From: Methanosarcinales archaeon
Lineage (GTDB): Archaea; Halobacteriota; Methanosarcinia; Methanosarcinales; Methanocomedenaceae
DNA length: 6,026 nucleotides
Assembly (NCBI GenBank): GCA_030666885.1
Contig: DAOUWY010000130.1
Coordinates: 1 to 6,026, forward strand
Reading direction: 5' to 3'
Shown here: piece by piece, positions 5,772 to 6,026 of the stretch
Layout of the letters: each line of letters starts with the position of its first letter
How positions within the stretch are numbered: the stretch's first letter is position 1
Notes under the pieces: generated by a model
The model's input: the letters and a program-made list of their open reading frames with translations, nothing else
The model's database searches: none
What the model was told of the DNA's origin: nothing
Position numbers and translations under genes: made by a program

Positions 5772-5801
5772 ATCTGCGTTCATCCGTATTTATCTGCATT
5801 T
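5772..5801. repeat. Three imperfect decamers (ATCTGCGTTC-type) in the intergenic gap
   Basis: ATCTGCGTTC (5772-5781), ATCCGTATTT (5782-5791) and ATCTGCATTT (5792-5801) are end to end with a strict 10-base period. Units 1 and 3 agree at 8 of 10 positions, as do units 2 and 3. From memory, strings of this kind (ATCTGCGTTCATC...) are scattered between genes in many environmental genomes. I cannot confirm this here. The remainder of the 144-base gap is plain A/T-rich DNA. Confidence 0.55.
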
Positions 5802-5825
5802 TGTTCTTTAAAATTTATCGCCTTA

Positions 5826-5835
5826 TTTTATATTA
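5826..5835 (+). promoter_or_regulatory. Putative TATA box ahead of the second aglB C-terminal copy
   Basis: TTTTATATTA (5826-5835) is centred about 29 bases before ATG 5860, the same distance as for the other genes in the window. It lies outside the duplicated sequence, so it was not copied with it. Confidence 0.4.
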
Positions 5836-5859
5836 ACCACTTATGTTCTATTGGATTAT

Positions 5860-6026
5860 ATGAAACCTCCATACCGGTTGGTTCATGAATCCCAGGCTAA
5901 TCCCTATGCCCATGGCGGCAACGAGGAGCAGAGATGCAAGGCATTATACAATATGTTATATGGCGGCAATCTCCAGATAGAGAACACTGGTTTTGTGAAG
6001 ATCTTCGAATTTGTGGACGGTGCTAC
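5860..6026 (+). CDS. Second copy of the AglB C-terminal region with its own ATG, cut by window end
   Basis: ATG 5860 opens a frame of 55 codons that runs off the right edge. After MKPP it reads YRLVHESQANPYAHGGNEEQ and on to FVKIFEFVDGA, matching AglB residues 718-768 at 49 of 51 positions (Arg to His and Gly to Glu are the only changes). It lacks the membrane domain and the WWDYG catalytic motif, so it cannot be an oligosaccharyltransferase by itself. It may be a stand-alone copy of the extracellular beta-rich domain, a donor for gene conversion of aglB, or a pseudogene that happens to stay open. Most base differences (6 of 9) are silent, which suggests past selection on the protein, although this copy may inherit that from a full-length paralogue. 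Without a signal peptide, export of a stand-alone product is doubtful. Confidence 0.55.
   Translation, partial: MKPPYRLVHESQANPYAHGGNEEQRCKALYNMLYGGNLQIENTGFVKIFEFVDGA
5872..6026 (+). repeat. Copy 2 of the aglB C-terminal duplication
   Basis: It corresponds to 4731-4885 with an offset of 1141 bases and the same orientation. Identity is complete from 5925 to the window end. The left border is abrupt at 5872: the preceding bases show no alignable similarity to the sequence before 4731. Confidence 0.97.

Noticed and set aside
5708..5801. CRISPR array or leader
   Set aside because: Repeats are too short and few, spacing is not spacer-like, and there are no cas genes.
5169..6026. Mobile element flanked by the two aglB tail copies as direct repeats
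   Set aside because: The segment between copies holds only a toxin-like pair and the rest of aglB; there is no transposase, integrase, terminal inverted repeat or tRNA site.

Overview
The window looks like chromosomal DNA from a euryarchaeon of the methanogen or anaerobic methanotroph type (Methanosarcinales-like is my best guess, from memory of protein style only). The main reasons are a large archaeal oligosaccharyltransferase (AglB/STT3) with a globular C-terminal domain like those of Methanosarcinales, an acylphosphatase with a long coiled-coil tail as I remember from methanogens, and A/T-rich TATA-type promoter elements placed about 29 bases before the start codons. No rRNA, tRNA, CRISPR array or transposase is visible.

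Layout. Positions 1-617 hold the last two thirds of a GDP-L-fucose synthase gene (fcl), cut by the left edge. Positions 685-1293 encode an acylphosphatase domain fused to a heptad-repeat coiled coil. Positions 1424-2293 encode a family 2 glycosyltransferase. The gap 2294-2573 is not empty: its minus strand carries a short, stop-riddled remnant of a GalE-like sugar-nucleotide epimerase, interrupted by a 13-base tandem duplication. Positions 2580-5168 are aglB, apparently starting at a TTG. After a small hairpin come a BrnT-like toxin gene (5273-5542) and, five bases later, a 55-codon acidic gene (5548-5715) that may be its antitoxin. A 144-base A/T-rich gap with short repeats follows. The window ends inside a second, nearly identical copy of the C-terminal part of aglB (5872-6026), which here has its own ATG at 5860 and its own TATA-like element.

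How it fits together. Fucose synthase, a glycosyltransferase, a dead epimerase and the oligosaccharyltransferase fit a surface-glycan and protein N-glycosylation region: sugar nucleotide supply, glycan assembly, then transfer of the lipid-linked glycan to Asn by AglB outside the membrane. Base composition is uneven. fcl is about half G+C in a sampled line, while the genes at 685-2293 are A/T-rich. aglB itself changes codon style abruptly near 3700, is C-rich to about 4500, and changes again. Together with the partial aglB duplication, the epimerase remnant and the toxin-antitoxin-like pair, this reads as a recombining, accessory-rich glycosylation locus.

The most interesting points are the promoter-equipped aglB C-terminal copy with a sharp step from divergence to perfect identity, the mosaic composition of aglB, the cryptic epimerase remnant, and the small unassigned gene after the toxin. 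I see no convincing wholly new system.
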